NCBI GenBank assembly: GCA_003524335.1 | Contig: DQHV01000312.1 | Location: forward strand, 2,701-11,307 | Source: Candidatus Aminicenantota bacterium | GTDB taxonomy: Bacteria; Acidobacteriota; Aminicenantia; Aminicenantales; UBA8522 | DNA length: 8,607 nt | Direction of reading: 5' to 3' | Part shown: piece after piece, positions 6,001-8,607 of the stretch | Layout: each line of letters opens with the position of its first letter | How positions within the stretch are numbered: position 1 is the stretch's first letter | Position numbers and translations under genes: made by a program | The notes under the pieces: generated by a model | What the model was told of the DNA's origin: nothing | Databases searched by the model: none | The model's input: only the letters and a program-made list of their open reading frames with translations

Positions 6001-7680
6001 TTAGTTCGGAAAGACAATACGGCCGCCGACGACGGTCGTCTGAACCCGGGCTTCGGCAATCTCCTCAGCGGGAATCCTGAAGATATTCCGGTTGAGGACG
6101 ACCAGGTCCGCCAGGAAGCCCTCCTTGATCGTGCCCTTCGACAGCTCGGCGAACTCGGCGTAGGCGCCGTCTGTCGTATAAGCCCGAAGCGCCTGTTCGA
6201 GCGAAATCTTCTGCTCCGGATACCAGCCCCCGGGGTGCTTCCCGTCGGTCGTCCTCCGCGTGACCGCGGCGTAGATCCCGGCCAGCGGGTCGAGGGGCGC
6301 CACCGTCCAATCGGACCCTGCGGCCAGCCTCACGCCTTTGTCGAGGAGCGAGCGGAAGGCGTAGGTCGTCCGGCAGCGCTCCGGCCCGATCTTCTGCTCG
6401 GCCCAGCGCCCGTCGTCGATGGCATGATAGGGCTGGACGGAAGCGATGATGCGCAGTCTTGCCATCCGCTCCATGTCCTCGGGCCGCAAATGCTGGACAT
6501 GCTCGATGCGCCAGCGTCTGTCCCTCGGCCCGTTCTGAGTGATCACTTTCTCGAAGATATCAAGGAGCACCGCATTGGCCCTGTCGCCGATGGCATGGAC
6601 GGCCACCTGCAAGCCGGCTGCGTCCGCAGCCCGGATTCGCTGCTCCATGATGCCCTCGGGGATCATGTCGGGGTGGAAGAGCCCCAGCCCTTTCGGATCA
6701 TCGGTGTAGGGCTCGAAGAACAGCGCCGTCGAGGAGCCCAGCGAGCCGTCGACGAACCCCTTAAGACCGCCGATCTTTAGGAAATCGTTCCCGAACGGCG
6801 TCTTCAGCGAGAGGCGCGAGAAGGCGTCCACATTGGAGATCGGGACATAAAGAAAGACGCGGCAGGTCAGTTTTCCCGCGTCGATCAGCTGCCGGTAGAC
6901 TGTGAAGTTACCGGTGCCATAGGCCATGTCGTGAGTCGAGGTGATGCCGTTCTCGGCGGCCAGCCGAAGGGCCGCCTCAGCCGTCTTCAGCCGGGCCTCT
7001 GCCGTCGGTTCGGGGATATGCCTGGTCACGAGCTCCATGGCTGCGTCCTTGAGGATCCCGGTGGGTTCTCCTGTCCGGGAGTCTCTGAGGATCTCTCCCC
7101 CGGCAGGGGAAGGCGTGCTGGCGGTGATGCCGGCCCTCATCAAGGCCAGCGAGTTGGCCAGGACCATATGGCCATCATGGCGGTTGACACAGACGGGATT
7201 TTCAGGAGTCGCGGCATCGATCCAGTCCCGGCGGGGAAGCTCCGGAGGGTCGAACTGCTGCTGGTCCCAATCGCCGTTGAGTATCCATTCGCCCTTGGCC
7301 AGCTCAACCGCTTTGTCCCTGATCCTGGCCACGAATTCATCCCGGCTCTTGGCCTCCCGCAGCCGGATGCTGAGGAGCGCGAAACCGCCGTCCAAGAAAT
7401 GGGTGTGGCTGTCGATGAAGCCCGGGACAACAAGGGCCCCGGCGAGGTCGATGACCCGCGTGCCCGGCCCGACCAGCCGGCGGATATCTTTGGAGGTGCC
7501 GACCGCGACGATCTTCTCGCCCCGGACGGCCACGGCCTCGGCCCAGGGACGGGCGTCATCCCCCGTCCAGAGGGAGCCGCCGAGCAGAGCCAGGTCAGCC
7601 ATGGCTCGCACCTTGATACAGGCCGGCAGGAACGAAGTCGCCGCCAGAAAAACGAAGAAGATCCAAGTTCTTATTTTCAT
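6001..7680 (-). CDS. YtcJ-type amidohydrolase (Amidohydro_3), predicted lipoprotein
   Basis: A 559-residue metal-dependent hydrolase of the amidohydrolase superfamily, YtcJ/NfdA-like group. Residues 1-21 are a lipoprotein signal: basic MKIR, a hydrophobic core, then LPAC with the lipobox Cys at 21, so it should be anchored outside the cytoplasmic membrane. The catalytic set is complete: HTH (H92, H94) in GFIDSHTHFLDGG, Lys307 in LKGFVDGSLGSS as the likely carboxylated metal bridge, H362 in VHAIGD, H394 in RIEHVQH and D457 in GSDWTV. Family members cleave amide or formamide bonds in varied small molecules, and the substrate here cannot be read. An in-frame GTG at 7689 would add three residues; ATG at 7680 is preferred because it gives a compact signal peptide and has GAGG just upstream. 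A later ATG (MADLALL, residue 27) would give a cytoplasmic form but wastes the signal sequence. It lies 48 nt after the MBL-fold gene and 67 nt before the Ald-like gene; a functional link to either is not evident. Confidence 0.9.
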   Translation of the reverse strand: MKIRTWIFFVFLAATSFLPACIKVRAMADLALLGGSLWTGDDARPWAEAVAVRGEKIVAVGTSKDIRRLVGPGTRVIDLAGALVVPGFIDSHTHFLDGGFALLSIRLREAKSRDEFVARIRDKAVELAKGEWILNGDWDQQQFDPPELPRRDWIDAATPENPVCVNRHDGHMVLANSLALMRAGITASTPSPAGGEILRDSRTGEPTGILKDAAMELVTRHIPEPTAEARLKTAEAALRLAAENGITSTHDMAYGTGNFTVYRQLIDAGKLTCRVFLYVPISNVDAFSRLSLKTPFGNDFLKIGGLKGFVDGSLGSSTALFFEPYTDDPKGLGLFHPDMIPEGIMEQRIRAADAAGLQVAVHAIGDRANAVLLDIFEKVITQNGPRDRRWRIEHVQHLRPEDMERMARLRIIASVQPYHAIDDGRWAEQKIGPERCRTTYAFRSLLDKGVRLAAGSDWTVAPLDPLAGIYAAVTRRTTDGKHPGGWYPEQKISLEQALRAYTTDGAYAEFAELSKGTIKEGFLADLVVLNRNIFRIPAEEIAEARVQTTVVGGRIVFPN

Positions 7681-7728
7681 CGCCCTCACCCGCCTTGTTT
7701 GAAGATGGAGTGGTCGCGTATTCCATGT

Positions 7729-8505
7729 TTAAAGCGAAACACACTGGAGATCCCGCGGGACGATCAGCCGACCCGTGAAGCAGCGCCGGATCTCGGCTCG
7801 AACGTCGGTCGGTACGGCCCAGACGTCGGCCAGAAAATGACAGGGGATCAGGCATCTGACTCCGGCCTCCTCGCTCCATCGCCCGAGATCGAGGGAAGAT
7901 GTGTGGATCCTGTATAACCTCGGATATTTCTTGAAATATCGGGATGGAGCGCTGGCCTCATGGACAAGATAATCGATCGCCCGGGCGTCTTTGAAGAGAG
8001 GCCTGTGGACCGGTGTATCTCCCGAAAAAACGATCTCTTTTCTCTCCTCGTTCAAATAAAGATGGTAGCCTAAAGACGAAGAGTGGTGGGGGACCCGAAA
8101 ACCCCGAAGAGACAGGGCATCGTCGAGCCGGAAGACTCGCCCCGGCCGGAGAGATTGAAAGCGAACCCGAATCCCGACGTTTTTTTCCCGCAGCCCGAAA
8201 AGGTCCAGAAGGCGGCGGGCGAAGGCCAGCGTCTCCTCGGAACCCAGGAGCCTGATCTCCCCCTCCTCGAGGATCAGGCTATGGACGAGAGAGGGGAGGC
8301 CATAGATATGGTCCGGATGGACATGAGTGAGGATGATGGTCGAGACCCGGCGGGGGTCGAAACCGAGCTTCCTGATTTTGGCCACGACGCTCCCTGGGCA
8401 GTCGATGAGGATGAGCAGGCCGCCCGCCCGGAGCAGGACCGACGTATTGTCCCTCTGCGGCGTAGCCACCCAGCCGCCTGTGCCCAAAAAATAGATTTCG
8501 GCCAT
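7729..8505 (-). CDS. Metallo-beta-lactamase-fold hydrolase, tRNase Z-like
   Basis: A 258-residue MBL-fold protein with a complete dinuclear metal site: H61-x-H63-x-D65-H66 in LTHVHPDHIYGLPSL, H140 in RVPHHSSSLGYHL, D163 in FSGDTP and H223 in IPCHF. The HTS at 201-203 resembles the HST motif of tRNase Z, and the HxxxxxGYxL segment is also typical of that group. It is shorter than bacterial tRNase Z (about 305 residues): only 23 residues lie between H140 and D163, leaving no room for the flexible tRNA-binding arm. It may therefore be a related phosphodiesterase or another small-molecule hydrolase. There is no signal peptide, so it is cytoplasmic. ATG at 8505 is chosen because the beta-strand MAEIYFLGTGG begins there and GAGG (8509-8512) precedes it. 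It is the first gene of the strand in view, behind an AT-rich leader, and 48 nt ahead of the amidohydrolase gene. Confidence 0.88.
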   Translation of the reverse strand: MAEIYFLGTGGWVATPQRDNTSVLLRAGGLLILIDCPGSVVAKIRKLGFDPRRVSTIILTHVHPDHIYGLPSLVHSLILEEGEIRLLGSEETLAFARRLLDLFGLREKNVGIRVRFQSLRPGRVFRLDDALSLRGFRVPHHSSSLGYHLYLNEERKEIVFSGDTPVHRPLFKDARAIDYLVHEASAPSRYFKKYPRLYRIHTSSLDLGRWSEEAGVRCLIPCHFLADVWAVPTDVRAEIRRCFTGRLIVPRDLQCVSL

Positions 8506-8607
8506 GTTCCTCAGCGAAGAGCCATATTTAAACTAAATCGACGCCTAAAATCAAATCCGATCCGAGCTATCGTTGCTACTATCATCTTTGAATCTAATCT
8601 CTTTTTT
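8506..8607. other. AT-rich intergenic leader at window end
   Basis: About 100 nt markedly richer in A and T than the rest of the window, with no convincing coding frame on either strand and no hairpin followed by a T-run that would make a terminator. Apart from the possible promoter it holds nothing I can name. It marks the upstream boundary of the minus-strand gene run. Confidence 0.6.
8526..8554 (-). promoter_or_regulatory. Possible promoter upstream of the MBL-fold gene
   Basis: Read on the minus strand: TTGATT (8549-8554), a 17-nt spacer, TTAAAT (8526-8531), each four of six to the sigma-70 consensus. It lies in the AT-rich leader, and initiation near 8519 would leave about 14 nt before the ATG at 8505. 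The position is sensible but the match is ordinary for AT-rich DNA. Confidence 0.35.

Noticed and set aside
6931..7917. 328-codon plus-strand open frame spanning the amidohydrolase and MBL genes
   Set aside because: It is antisense to two well-supported genes and has no coherent domain.

Overview
The window holds seven genes, all on the minus strand, so transcription runs from high to low coordinates. The DNA is GC-rich and tightly packed, with no RNA genes, mobile elements, CRISPR arrays or obvious repeats. The proteins point to an anaerobic, probably fermentative bacterium: a soluble NuoE/NuoF/NuoG-type flavin and iron-sulfur module next to an Nfn/Sud-type flavoprotein, an alanine-dehydrogenase-family enzyme and a lipoprotein YtcJ-type amidohydrolase. 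A lineage such as Candidatus Aminicenantes or a related anaerobe would fit, but this is an impression from gene content and protein style, not a placement.

Layout in transcription order. (1) An AT-rich leader (8506-8607) with a possible promoter, then a metallo-beta-lactamase-fold hydrolase resembling tRNase Z (7729-8505). (2) After 48 nt, an exported amidohydrolase with a lipobox (6001-7680). (3) A 67-nt gap with a plausible extended -10 promoter and a strong Shine-Dalgarno, then an alanine dehydrogenase-like protein (4821-5933). (4) nuoE-like (4352-4798), nuoF-like with a GTG start (2603-4345), a NuoG/formate-dehydrogenase-alpha-like protein overlapping nuoF by 8 nt (265-2610), and the first 83 codons of an NfnA/SudB-like FAD/NAD-binding subunit cut by the window edge (1-251).

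Genes (3) and (4) look like one operon, with gaps of 22, 6, -8 and 13 nt. The likely job of NuoE-NuoF-NuoG is to move electrons between NAD(P)H, through FMN and a chain of FeS clusters, and a partner such as ferredoxin or the Nfn-like subunit. No membrane complex I subunit and no hydrogenase catalytic domain lies in the window. The large subunit keeps the molybdopterin-oxidoreductase fold but lacks the cysteine that would bind Mo/W in a formate dehydrogenase, so the complex shows no terminal catalytic site of its own.

The most interesting reading is an electron hub with an unusual dehydrogenase partner. The alanine-dehydrogenase-like protein has lost the substrate-binding lysine and also the aspartate that selects NAD over NADP, and NuoF carries an Asn where NADH-specific relatives have an acid. 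These point to a changed substrate and perhaps NADP(H) use. That is inference from residues compared with remembered family sequences, not from an alignment.
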